DNA from: Scatophagus argus
Taxonomy: Eukaryota > Chordata > Actinopteri > Scatophagidae
Reading direction: 5' to 3'
Assembly (NCBI RefSeq): GCF_020382885.2
Contig: NC_058496.1
Span: 8,238,501-8,302,500 of the forward strand
DNA: 64,000 nucleotides
Part shown: one piece after another, positions 47,001 to 57,571 of the stretch
How positions within the stretch are numbered: the stretch's first letter is position 1
Layout: the number at the start of each line of letters is the position of its first letter
Made by a program: the position numbers and the translations under genes
Notes under the pieces: generated by a model
Told to the model about the DNA's origin: nothing
Seen by the model: only the letters and a program-made list of their open reading frames with translations
Databases searched by the model: none

Positions 47001-50000
47001 CCCTCTCCCTTTGCTGCCCTTTCTGGACATTTTTCTCAGTTATCTCGGTCGATACAGTGTCTGATAACAAGGTGGAAATCATTGCTTTTCATGTCACACA
47101 TTGTGTAATTTTCACTCTCGCAGACACGCTAGAAACTTGATGTGTGGATCTGCCGTGTCTGCAGACTGTTTAATAAGTGTTTGTGTGTCATGGTTTTTCC
47201 CTACATGAGTTTAAAGTTTTACAAATTAGAAAACCCACTGAGTAAAATAAATGATTCTGTGCTTTTAGGATGGAAACATTTAAATGAACTGCAAACACGT
47301 TGCATTTCAGAGAGTCATTCATTAAAGGAAAAATTCAACATTTTTGGAAATACCTTCTTGTCAAGAGTTAGATGAGAAGATGGATATGACCCTTGGGTTT
47401 GTGTGTCCATGTGAGGTCCAGGGTTAAAATCAGCATTTAATGATTGTATTAACCAGGATTAGCCATACATGATCCCTTTTATAAGCGGCGTTCAGTGATT
47501 ATTTGTTTGAAACTGGCTACATACCCTCCTCCCCATATCATCTCAAAGTGAATTACTCCAAAGGACAGTAAAACCTACAGATTGTAATGGCTGCCTGGTA
47601 CAGGTCACCACTGAGTAATGGGAGTTTCATCCCCAGGGATGTAATCAGTTTTAATAGTGAACCCGCCAGCGTGGCCTATGGGTGGCATATCTCTAACTGC
47701 TCAGCACCCTTCCCCCCACCAGGTTACCACCTGCCTCTCTCCTGGCTTGAGTATTGATCCATCACAACCACTCATTTCAGCTAAGCTGCCTCCATTAATA
47801 TCAGGAGGCACGACAGCTCGGTCATGCTTAAACTGACCACGGCCTGCGGTTGTCAGGGAGACGTGTTCTGTTTGGCTCTTGAGGAGCGAAGGATGAGATG
47901 CTCTTTTTGTCAAAAAGACCGACTGGAGGATACAGACAGTGGCACCACACTTCACATTCACGCTCCCACAAGCACACTCTCACATCCTGTGAGCACACAC
48001 AAATAAACATGCCCACACATGCATTTTAAACGTTTCTGATTTCCGTTAATCAGCAGCATGCTCCTGCACTCTTGTTCTTCATTTCTTTATTTTGCCTCTT
48101 GTTTGGGTTTGAAGAAGTAGTGTTGCTGTTTCTAGCCCCTCCTCCACATTTAAAAACAGGACTTGGATGACAAAGAGATATGAGATGAGAGCACAAGCTG
48201 CTATTTTTAGCCCCACAGGGATGTGAGGCTGCAACTGAAGCCAATGTTTGCATCTCACGCTGTCAATTGCCTCAGTTATCAGAAAAGGGCTATGATGATA
48301 TGTTGTGTGATGACGGGGAATGCATCTTGCTTAAATAAACAAAAAAAAAAAAAAAAAAAAAAGTGAATATTTGCTGAGACGTTCACCTGCTTGACGTGAC
48401 TTTAGATTTCATTTTGGATACTCCACAATAGAGGTGACCAGAAGAAATTACAGCAGCAATAGTACCTTTCTGCTTGCTGAAAACTGATCCAACGTGGAAA
48501 GAGACAGAGAAAATAACCGCATTTATACCAGTTTTCACAACACAAGCCCCCCCTTTACTGACTGTCTTCCTGTGCTTTTTCTTTCACTTTCCATGGCTGC
48601 GATCTTCATGCCACATGTTTATCTCTGTGCCATGTCGGCCTCATTATCTCCCTGCTGATGTCTGAGGCTGATTCTTCCTCACTCTCACCTAGACACAACC
48701 CCACAAACACCCTCCTCCAAACTGACAGAAGGCAAATTATTCCTTGCTGACACAGACGTGTTGGCATTATAATCATTACAAGTTACACTGATCACCGCCT
48801 GCTCCCTTAGCTTCCCCTGTCACAGATTATCAGTTCATCTTATTTGTACAGATTGCCTGTAAATATATGTTTATTTGAAAAGCAGAACGTAATTACATTT
48901 TCAACACTCCCATTTCAAGTTGCACAAGCTGTTGCAGGTGGTAGATGAAATGTGGAAACACCACATGGAAAATTACTTCCATTAATTCGATCATCACAGC
49001 AAACAGTGTTAGAAACAGGGGTCATATTAGCTCCATGCTAATTAGAGGCATAAAAATGAACTGAGGTCTGATAATCAGCACTTTGATATCTGAGTTTTCA
49101 AAGCACCATGCAAACAGAGCTGCCTGATCATCTGTGCCTGAGGTCCAGGTGCAACCGTCAAAAAACACAAAGCCAAATTATTTACTACACCAAGCAGAAC
49201 AGATGTGAAGTCATAGCATATGAAAAAATGAACAGCTTCAGTGGTGGTCATACATCAAAATTGTGTGTATAAGTTGTGTTTGATGAGGAGGATATTTTGT
49301 GAAATCATATTTTTAGATCAAAATAGAATTCCACAGTCGCAAGCTGAAGCAAACTGATAATGTATTTAATTTAAACTTCAAAGTCAAAGAAAAATATTAA
49401 ATACAATATCTTTACCAGTTTCCTTGCCAAGAAACAAATGATTGACTTTCTGGAGTCTCCGCTGGTTGCCTGGCAACTTCACAGTGACGACAAATTGCTG
49501 CAACCGGCCAATAAATAGTCTGGCACATAACCCCCTCAACTTGCTATTTTTGCATTTCATTGTTGCACGGATTAAACAAATTATATATAATGTGTTAATT
49601 AGTGAGTTTTAAATGTGGTGGTAAGAAGACTTTCTTTGGATGAGGCCAGGCAAACTGTTTCCCCCCTCATTCCAACCTTTATGCTAAGCTAAGCTAACTG
49701 GCCACTGGCTCCAATGTCTCATCTCTCTGTAATGAAAGTGAATGAGAATATTTCCGAAAATGTGAAACTGCTCCTTTAAGATCCTCCTGAATTAATTACA
49801 GCATGAAATTTAACCTCTGTCTGTCTCTGCTGCCATCAGTCTGCTTTGCGCAGTACAATTAGCATTTAATCGTCTTACATTATTGGTTCTTGCACAGAGG
49901 CAAAGTTTGCCTGCTAAATCATATTGAATAGAAATGAACTGAATTGAGTTAACCTGCACACAGTTCCTGAGAGTCTCCAGACCCTTCATTAGCAGTATGT

Positions 50001-53000
50001 GTGCACCCCAGAGGTTATGTTGACACCCTGTCTGCTCATCCCTTGATCCACTGCTGCTTTTTTCATCTTTTCAGCATTCCCTCAGGGCAGCATTTGTTTT
50101 CTCATTTCCCTCCCTCAGCAGATCTTTTCTTCCCACCCACTGAAGCTCCACTATTTTACCCTCTCTCTCTTTTTCATCTGATCAAATGCTTATAAATTCA
50201 TTGCATGCTGTCAGAGGCAGTGTCGTGGTGGTGATGGTGGGTTGTGAGAGCTCTGGGAAGCAGCACAAGTAGAAGAATTGGTCTGTGTGTTCCTATTGAA
50301 GCAACTGTCCCCCATGTAATGTGCAAATGTACCCACTTGTGTTGTGTGTTTTTGCTTCAGTTTGAAGCTCATTACCATCAAGGAAATGTGCACTGCATCA
50401 CAATGCTTAGCTAAGCAGCAACAAAAGTCAAAAACGGTCACATGTGCTCCTTCTTCTTTTCTTCCCCCGTCACAAGGATCTGTGTTTGCTTTCCTTTCTC
50501 ATAAGCTGTAACCACTCTGTTTGTCCTTGAACACGTGTCGCTAAGACCCTGTGCAGTGCTTACTGCCGAGCTTTCGCTTTGTTTTATGATTTTGTTCTTA
50601 GCCGTTAGACCCCCCAGAGTCATGCCAGCTCTAAGACTTCATTGACTCTGCACTTTTTCACAGAGGCTAAGCAGCGGAGGCAGTCAAACTATGACTCTGA
50701 GCCAAATAGCTTTAGAATAATTGCAAAAACACACACTACAAGCTGTTCAGTTAACTGCTGTCTACTGTTTGTTAACATGATGATGTTTAGAGGGAAACGT
50801 TTATCATGACAACTTTTCAGTTTGGTGGTCGCATGATAACATTTGTGAGGCATTAGTACTAAACACAATCAACAGCAGATGCTCATGGGAAAGTCTTTAA
50901 TTTTGCAGGTGTTTAGTCAAACCCAAGTAATGGACAAATAAAAAGTTTGACCTGATGGTGCTTACATGAAAAGTCAGAGGATCAGCAAAGGATCAGCTAG
51001 GATTGGTCCTGAGTGGTACATGAATGTATATATCAAATGCCATGACAATCTATCCAATAGCTGACTGGACGTTTCTCTCTAAACTACAAATGTCAACCTC
51101 ATGGTGTTGAGGTATTTCATAGGATGAATACATTTTGAGGTCTGTTCCAAATCTCTAATGCAATCTCTAGATTAGCCAGCATGTCTAAAAATTCTCCATG
51201 TCATACTGAACATCTGTTTTTATTTATATTGTGTATTTGTCTTTTTTTTCTCCGTGTCTGTCCTTTAGGAGTGGCTGGATTTGCGCTGCAGAGGTGTTCG
51301 CAATGCCAATGCCTACATCCTGGTGTATGACATCTGCTGCGTGGAGAGCTTTGAATATGTCAAAATGATCAGGCAGCAGATAGTGGAGCACAGGTATGGT
51401 CAGCTGCAATTATTAAGCACACATCCACTGACGTACAGCTTGTTAATCCTCACTTGGGATTCAAAATGACATCCCAGCATCACCCGTCTGGAGACAAAGC
51501 GCAATTTCGTAAGCTGTAAAATTACACGTTTGTGACAGCGTGACAGTGACAGATAGTCTGCTTGTGGTGATATCTTTTAATTCAGCACACTCCTCCCTGC
51601 ATCCTGACAGTTTAGTAATGAATTTTGCTTCTGGCATTGCTGCATGAGAGTATGATTTAAAGATTTTTTTTAGGATATTTCAGCTTTTTTTGAACAAAGT
51701 ACAGCAGAAAAATACAGGAAGCTTTGAGGAAGATACAGTGAATGTCTTGATTTGAACAAACATGACAAACAACAAGGAACACTAGCAGGAAAAAAGACCA
51801 ATGAAAAGACATCACTTTCTCTGTCATCTTCGCTGTTGGCATGCTTGCATATATTTACATATTGAAAGGTGCAATGAGTGGCCTCGCTTGTTCTCACATG
51901 TTGTAGCTACATGTCCAAACTGCCACTGCATGGACCATCTTAACCTTCCTGCGGTTCCAAATGAGCTATCATGAATGTTTATGGCCCGTGACAGGAAAAC
52001 CATTATCACCAGCAGCTGGAGACTGAAGGGAGAATGCAAGAGGAATGGAGATCAGGAGAAACGTATAATCATAGGACAAAGATTTGAGGTCAGACTGGAG
52101 GTGGGAAGGAAAGAGTTGAGAAGGGACAGATGCTGTATATTAACTGAAATCAAGAATCACTGAGGCTGATTGTCGATGTCAGCTATAGCGGATGTATCTG
52201 CTTATTTTACTTGAAAATATGTGCTTAAAATGCTGGAAAGATCCATTCAAAAGCATAATGACCTTGTTTTTTTCCCCCATTCTATTTTTACCCCTCTTGC
52301 ATGAGGTCCATGACAGGGTGTATCACTCTTGTATGCTTTCCCCCAGTTTTTTAGCCCCACACACAGAGAGAACGTACAACTTGTCCTCGTAAATAAACTC
52401 AAGCTCGAGCAGATATGCGAGGAGATATTTTTAAGGCTGTTATCTGAGCACACCCAGTGAAAAGGAGAAAAGTGAGATGATTACTGCAGTGTGGTTTTTC
52501 TTTTTCAATACATCTTTTAAGAACTTTGCCTCAGGGCTCGAGAACTGTACAGTGTGTGTCTTCCTCTCTGTTGAGCGATATGTCCATCTGTCAGGGCAGA
52601 CGTGCAAGTATGCATAAGTATGCAAGTCCTTGTCAGAGGATGAGACACGCTGTAAGAAAAAGAAAGTCCTATTCATTGTAAGAGGAAGTCATTAATGTTA
52701 GCACAGCAGCTTTAACATTTTATAGCTCAGCTGACACTGAGCTCAGCAAGTCAGCAGATGTCATGTGCTTCCATAATGTAGGAGTCCTCAGTGATTTCAA
52801 CTTGACCTTCTGTACTTGTTAGAATATCATTATTTTTCATGAAAAACAAAACATTAAAGCTCCATTCAACTCCACTGACTTTGGCAACCAACCAAACAGA
52901 AAGCATTCAAAGTGAAAAACAATCTGATTGTTAGAAATCTGATTTACATAATTAGCCATCTTTCCTTCATGGTATTTCCTCTGAGGTCTAATCCGGGATT

Positions 53001-54374
53001 TTCTCGAGTAACTACTTTTCTCTACATCATCCTCTCCTTTTTAAAGTGGAATTCAATTTTCTTGATTAAATCTGTGGCCTGCAGTGCCTTTCAGTGTGTA
53101 GATGATTAACACTTAACAAAAGTTTTGGAATTGGTCCATTCGTCAAAGTTACATCCACCAAAAGTGATTTTTTTTTTTTTTTGTGCCACTCAGAGACTAA
53201 GATTGTTACTCTAAGTGTCTGACAACATTATTGCTGGCAGCTGCCCTCAGTAAACTCCAAACTCCTCTCTCCAACTGTGACTCATGTTGCTACTGCCGTC
53301 TTCCTGCAACAACTCACCTCTCATGAGATTTCAGAGCGTGACTTCTCCTTGACCGGGACTTGTGCTTCTGGTTAAACAAAAAGGATTTCACTCTTTAACA
53401 AAACGTTCTGTCTCTGTAGGGATCCTTCTTGTGATGTTGTCAGACACTCTCTCTCACTCTAATCATTTCAGCCGGTGAGTGGCAAAAAAATAAAAAATAA
53501 AAAAAAATAAAAACGCACTTTTATCGGCCATAACTCTGACAGTCAGAGTTGCCCCAAAGGATCACATTGTAGCCAATCTACATCAGCAATTTAATAGACC
53601 ATATCCAAAACTGAGTATAAAGTAAGTATAAATCACTTACACAACAAAATATGTAAATACAAAGCCCTGGCTTACATATACTGATGCTCCCCTTTAAGTA
53701 GAGCATCAGATTGGATTTTCAAACGGCACCAGTGAGGTGTTAGGGAAATGGTTAGACTTGATGTTCTGGATGTATTTTTCACGAACACTGTAGGATCACA
53801 AACATAAGTCTTGAATTTCTTTTTGCCTCCCTCTGGCTTGCCATACAGTTTCACACTCATAATACTGCTGTACACCAGTCGCTGCGGAGTGTGGTGGGAG
53901 GCCCCTTGAGCCTATGAGCTGTAATCCTCCAATCCACCCCCTCACACCTCAGAAAGAAGGAAAAATTGCACACATGCAGACATCTTGCACATGCCCAGCC
54001 AACCACTGTGACAAACAACAAGACAATAACTGTGTTTTTTTAGATGAACCTGTGCTGTTTTTCTTTTTGTTTATTATTTTTTACCTCTCATATGCTCCTG
54101 CAGGGAAGGCAGCAGCAGTGAGGTGCCAATCCTGGTGGTGGGCAACAAGAGAGATCTGCAGCGACAGCGCTTCATGCCTCGCAGGGCAGTGTCAGTTCTG
54201 GTAAAGAAGACCTGGAAGTGCGGTTACGTTGAGTGCTCTGCCAAGTTTAACTGGCACGTAGTCCTGCTCTTCAAAGAGCTGCTGGGCATCGCTGTGGCAC
54301 GGGGCATGCGCCAGAACCACACCTCCATCCGTCTGCAGGGGGCGCTACAAAGGAACCGCTGCACCATCATGTGA
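43866..54374 (+). CDS. rasl10a: Ras-like protein family member 10A, complete
   Basis: Three exons (43866-44081, 51269-51393, 54104-54374) give 203 residues, the same length as human RASL10A (RRP22). Motifs are the P-loop GAPGVGKT (11-18), the G4 motif NKRD (128-131), the G5 motif SAK (159-161) and a C-terminal CTIM CaaX box (200-203). CTIM predicts farnesylation of Cys200. The G3 region reads DVPP (59-62) instead of DxxGQ, so the glutamine used by Ras for GTP hydrolysis is missing. A divergent G3 is a known trait of this subfamily. The start is fixed by an in-frame TGA at 43848-43850 and a good context (GGAATGG). In mammals the protein is largely neural and linked to growth inhibition and nucleolar location. 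Nothing here tests that. Confidence 0.97.
47322..47392 (+). repeat. Dispersed repeat fragment, forward copy
   Basis: TTAAAGGAAAAATTCAACAT, TTTTGGAAATACC and AGAGTTAGATGAGAAGATGG match the family seen at 2137-2240. The inverted counterpart is at 49640-49780. Confidence 0.65.
48341..48362. repeat. Poly-A run of 22
   Basis: Follows CTTAAATAAAC. It could be the tail of an old retroposon, but the sequence before it shows no recognisable element. Confidence 0.8.
49640..49780 (-). repeat. Dispersed repeat fragment, inverted copy
   Basis: Contains TATGCTAAGCTAAGCTAACT, then AATATTTCCGAAAATGTGAA and a CTCCTTTAAG end. Read on the minus strand, this end matches the start of the 47322 copy. This GCTAAGCTAAGCTAA-bearing repeat is common in fish. 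Confidence 0.7.
51269..51393 (+). CDS. rasl10a: rasl10a exon 2: central GTPase fold
   Basis: The acceptor is TCCTTTAG and the donor is GTATGG. It encodes [20 protein letters not shown] and the following [17 protein letters not shown] helix. It ends in phase 2, and the Arg codon is completed by exon 3. Confidence 0.96.
51394..54103 (+). other. rasl10a: rasl10a intron 2, 2.7 kb
   Basis: A phase-2 intron, with A-rich low complexity at about 53487-53513. No gene or element was recognised. Confidence 0.85.
54104..54374 (+). CDS. rasl10a: rasl10a exon 3: nucleotide-binding motifs and CaaX end
   Basis: The exon opens after GCTCCTGCAG and encodes [19 protein letters not shown], then CSAKFNW, a basic C-terminal stretch and CTIM before TGA at 54372-54374. 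Confidence 0.97.
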
Positions 54375-55269
54375 CCCAGAGAGCTCCCTCCACTCCTCTC
54401 CCCTCAGGCGTGGAGCGGCAGTGGAGAAAAGGACTTCCTATCTAAATGGCTGGAAATATACCCTGTGGCCTCCTGCTTTACTGAGCTGATTTTTCAAAAT
54501 GAGGTTTATGAGACTCTTGCGCTGTAAAATTCACACATGGTTATCCAACCACTTCCTAGTCCAATTCTGCCAAATGTATAGATGCTATGGGGGAGATAGA
54601 AGAGGCGGAAGCTGGTGGAAACCAACATGACTAGCATTGCACACTTTTTCCTCACATCAACCAGACAGTTAGACATTTGAAGTTGTGCTTCCCAAATTAC
54701 ACAGCAGCGACTCTTATTGAGGGTTGTCTTGTGTAGCTGGGTTTAACAGGATGGAAGCTGTGATTGTGAGACTCAAAACGGAGAGGCAGCAATATCATCG
54801 AGTCTTCCTTTTGAATTTGTCATATTCAGTAAGGTCAACAGCAAACGCTCATACCAGACATATTTGGATTTCTTTGATGGTGTGTGGTTAATGGTCAGCA
54901 ACACAGAATTATGAAGAGCAAAAAACAGCTACTGCTTCACTTCTGGGGCGATTATCTCGAAATGTTTAGATAAGATTAGATGGTGTTTAGCTGTATATTC
55001 TGAGAGGTAGCCTGCTTTTTTTTTTCTTTCCCTGTTCCTGTTTCAAACTTGTCCAGCGGTAAAAGCTGTTTGTTCAGACAAGGGTGTTTTAAGGTTGTCT
55101 TGCAGCAGAAAATACTGCAGTCCTTATCATGATGTACTGTAGGGCTTTAATCTTCTCCCTCCTCTCACTCTGTGTCTGTTTCTGATGAATACATTAAATC
55201 CAGGGAACTGGGGACCTGCAGGAGGCTGCAGAGCCTGAAACGAGAAGCTGTGCATGCAGCATAGCTGTT

Positions 55270-55271
<2 letters not shown>

Positions 55272-55343
<72 letters not shown>
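55272..55343. repeat. Compound (TG)n(GA)n microsatellite
   Basis: About 16 TG units pass directly into about 20 GA units with one AA interruption. It lies in the probable rasl10a 3' UTR. Confidence 0.95.
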
Positions 55344-55453
55344 TGGGAGATGGAGACAGAGAGAGGCTGGTTTGATAGCTGACATTCAGGCAAGCAAAGG
55401 ACTGACACAAAAAGATAAGAGACAGATGTTGAAGCTTTGGGTTGGGAAGGAGC

Positions 55454-55459
55454 AATAAA
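55454..55459 (+). terminator. rasl10a: Candidate rasl10a polyadenylation signal
   Basis: AATAAA in GAGCAATAAAATCCC, about 1.08 kb after the stop codon. It is the first canonical hexamer downstream. Confidence 0.5.
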
Positions 55460-55475
55460 ATCCCACAGGGCTGTC

Positions 55476-56990
55476 CTGACTGGCTGTGTGTAACACCGTA
55501 ATATATTAAAATTGTCCCTAAATACGATGAAATCCACTCGCACTCAGCTTATCCTGCAGAAAGCTCAATGACTTACACAAAACAGCCCATGAGTACATCA
55601 TAGACACACAGGGAACCTTAACAGAGCTTTCCTATCAATATCTGAAGACTATTTAATTGGAAATGTTGTGAGATTAACAGTTGCTTTTTCTTTTGATTAG
55701 GCCTAGTTAGATAGTTTGTGAATATGGCCGCACTGAAAGTAAGCAGATCTACTGTATATAAGAGTGATTCATAGAGTAATTGATTTGCATGCTTTTGTTG
55801 GTAGAGCCAATGAGTCAGGGTTTAATTGCACTGATGTTTAAATTTGATATTGTGTTTAATTTTTGTAATACATGGTTTTCTGACACTGTAATGAGCAGCT
55901 GAGTGGAGTGAATGTGGTCGTTTTTTTCATTGGCATGTGAGAGCACAAGCTCATGATTCTCTGTAAGATGTAGTGCTGAATCCTTCAACCAGGACAGATG
56001 GCTGTGTGTAGTTTTTTTTTCCTAGATAAAAAAAGAAATATGTAGCAGAGATACACTAGAAAGCAACTGTGTGTAGCATGAGTTCTCATCAGTTTGTCTG
56101 CTGCGCGTTTCCAAATAAAAAGGGCTACAGTTTTGTATCAGAAACATTACTTGTATTTATTTTTACTGTGTTAGTACTGTGTGTTATTTGTTTTTGGGGT
56201 TTTTTTCGTTTTTTTGACACATGATGAATTATTAAATGCATTTGAGAACTGCAATCTCACGCTGTTCGCTTTTTTGCCAACACTGCCACCTTGTGGCAAA
56301 ACAATCTTATCAGGAGTCAAATCAGAGGCTGACAACGGAGCGGGCACCAAGCACTGAAACTCCTCCAGATTTTTGGTTAAAGTTTTTTTTATTGTAATCA
56401 ACAAAACTACGTGATCTCTCTAATGTCATAATAACCTACTTTCATTTAAGGTGAAAGTCTGATAATAAAAATAGTCGATAAATATATGAATAAATCAGTA
56501 ATCGTCCGTGGTGCTGACATCTGTAGCCTGATCGATGGCTGGCTGATGGTGGCTCAAAATCAAAACATGGTGGTTCTTTGGACCACCTGTCTATGACCCT
56601 GCACATGTACCTTTTGTCACAAAACACCTGATTAAACGCAGTTTTGAGATCCCTTCCGTCAGCCTTAACATTAAATAATGGAAAAGAAAGAAACTACCAA
56701 AAATCAATCAACAGGTAGGGTCCATGGACGTTTATGGAACAAATGAAAGGGCGGCACAAGCTTGTCATGGCTGTGAACTGTGTTTATAGTGTTTATACGA
56801 GGGTGTATCTTATTTTTTATTTCTTTGTTCATTTTTTTGTAGCGTTTAAGCGTGTATCATACATGTGCCTACTCACCTGTGCGGGGATCAGCAACCAAAC
56901 CGCATGTCAAATGTTTAGGAATGTTTAGATAACAACGTCACGTGGTGCATGTCTGAATCATAGACTTGACTTGATAGAGCGGCCATCTCT
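55476..56990. other. Intergenic region between rasl10a and osbp2
   Basis: AT-rich sequence without recognised genes or named repeats. It may include a longer rasl10a 3' UTR up to about 56140. Confidence 0.6.
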
Positions 56991-57413
56991 ATTAAAGTCC
57001 ACTCTTCATTAATGGCCAGGTTTGCAGCCGGTCTCTGCTCCTAATGTCGCTGCCGCACATTGTTTCGTCTGTCGTCATGGAAATTATTGTTGATTTAGCG
57101 ACAGACTTATCTGATTATACGGAGGCCATGTAAGGAATTCCCTTTCTATCCCGCCCAGCTCTGTGCTCTGAATCCTCTGCAGTCTGCATCAGCAAAGTGT
57201 CTTGGCATCACTTCTCGTCCTTCCTCCAGTGTCCATTCCGGCGTCATGTGAATGGGGATCACGGTGGTCTCTCTCTCTCTCTCTCTCGTCCTCCTCCGTC
57301 GAGCTCAGTCGTTAGTGCCGACGTCCTCGCTCTGGTAGTCCCGGTGGGGTAGTGTCCCTGTCCCCGCTGTCTCCGGTTTATCCTGCACCCTTCGGCGTGC
57401 GGCTGAACGGAGG
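56991..57413 (+). promoter_or_regulatory. osbp2: osbp2 promoter region and 5' leader
   Basis: The base composition shifts to GC- and CpG-rich, with a (CT)n pyrimidine tract at 57268-57287. The last 130 bases before the ATG are a GC-rich leader. An in-frame TAG at 57336-57338, with no ATG between it and 57414, confines the start. Confidence 0.5.
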
Positions 57414-57571
57414 ATGAGCGAGCAAGGGAAGGGCTCGGCATCCGCCTCTGCCGCGGCCCCGGCTCCAGGGTCGGATACTTACAAAGGCTGGCTTTTTAAA
57501 TGGACCAACTATTTAAAAGGGTACCAGCGGCGATGGTTTGTCCTCAGCAATGGCCTGCTTTCATATTACAG
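57414..57571 (+). CDS. osbp2: osbp2 first coding exon
   Basis: The exon runs from ATG in GGAGGATGAGC to a donor CAG|GTAATT. It encodes [20 protein letters not shown] and the first strands of the PH domain, and ends in phase 2. Confidence 0.93.

Larger units (their letters stand above)
44082..51268 (+). other. rasl10a: rasl10a intron 1, 7.2 kb
   Basis: Long intron with no recognised coding exon. It contains two inverted fragments of one dispersed repeat (47322-47392 and 49640-49780) and a 22-base poly-A (48341-48362). Confidence 0.85.
54375..55475 (+). other. rasl10a: rasl10a 3' untranslated region (probable)
   Basis: Noncoding sequence after the stop, up to an AATAAA at 55454-55459. A second AATAAA is at 56114-56119 and would lengthen the UTR to about 1.75 kb. 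A compound (GT)n(GA)n repeat lies within it. Confidence 0.55.
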
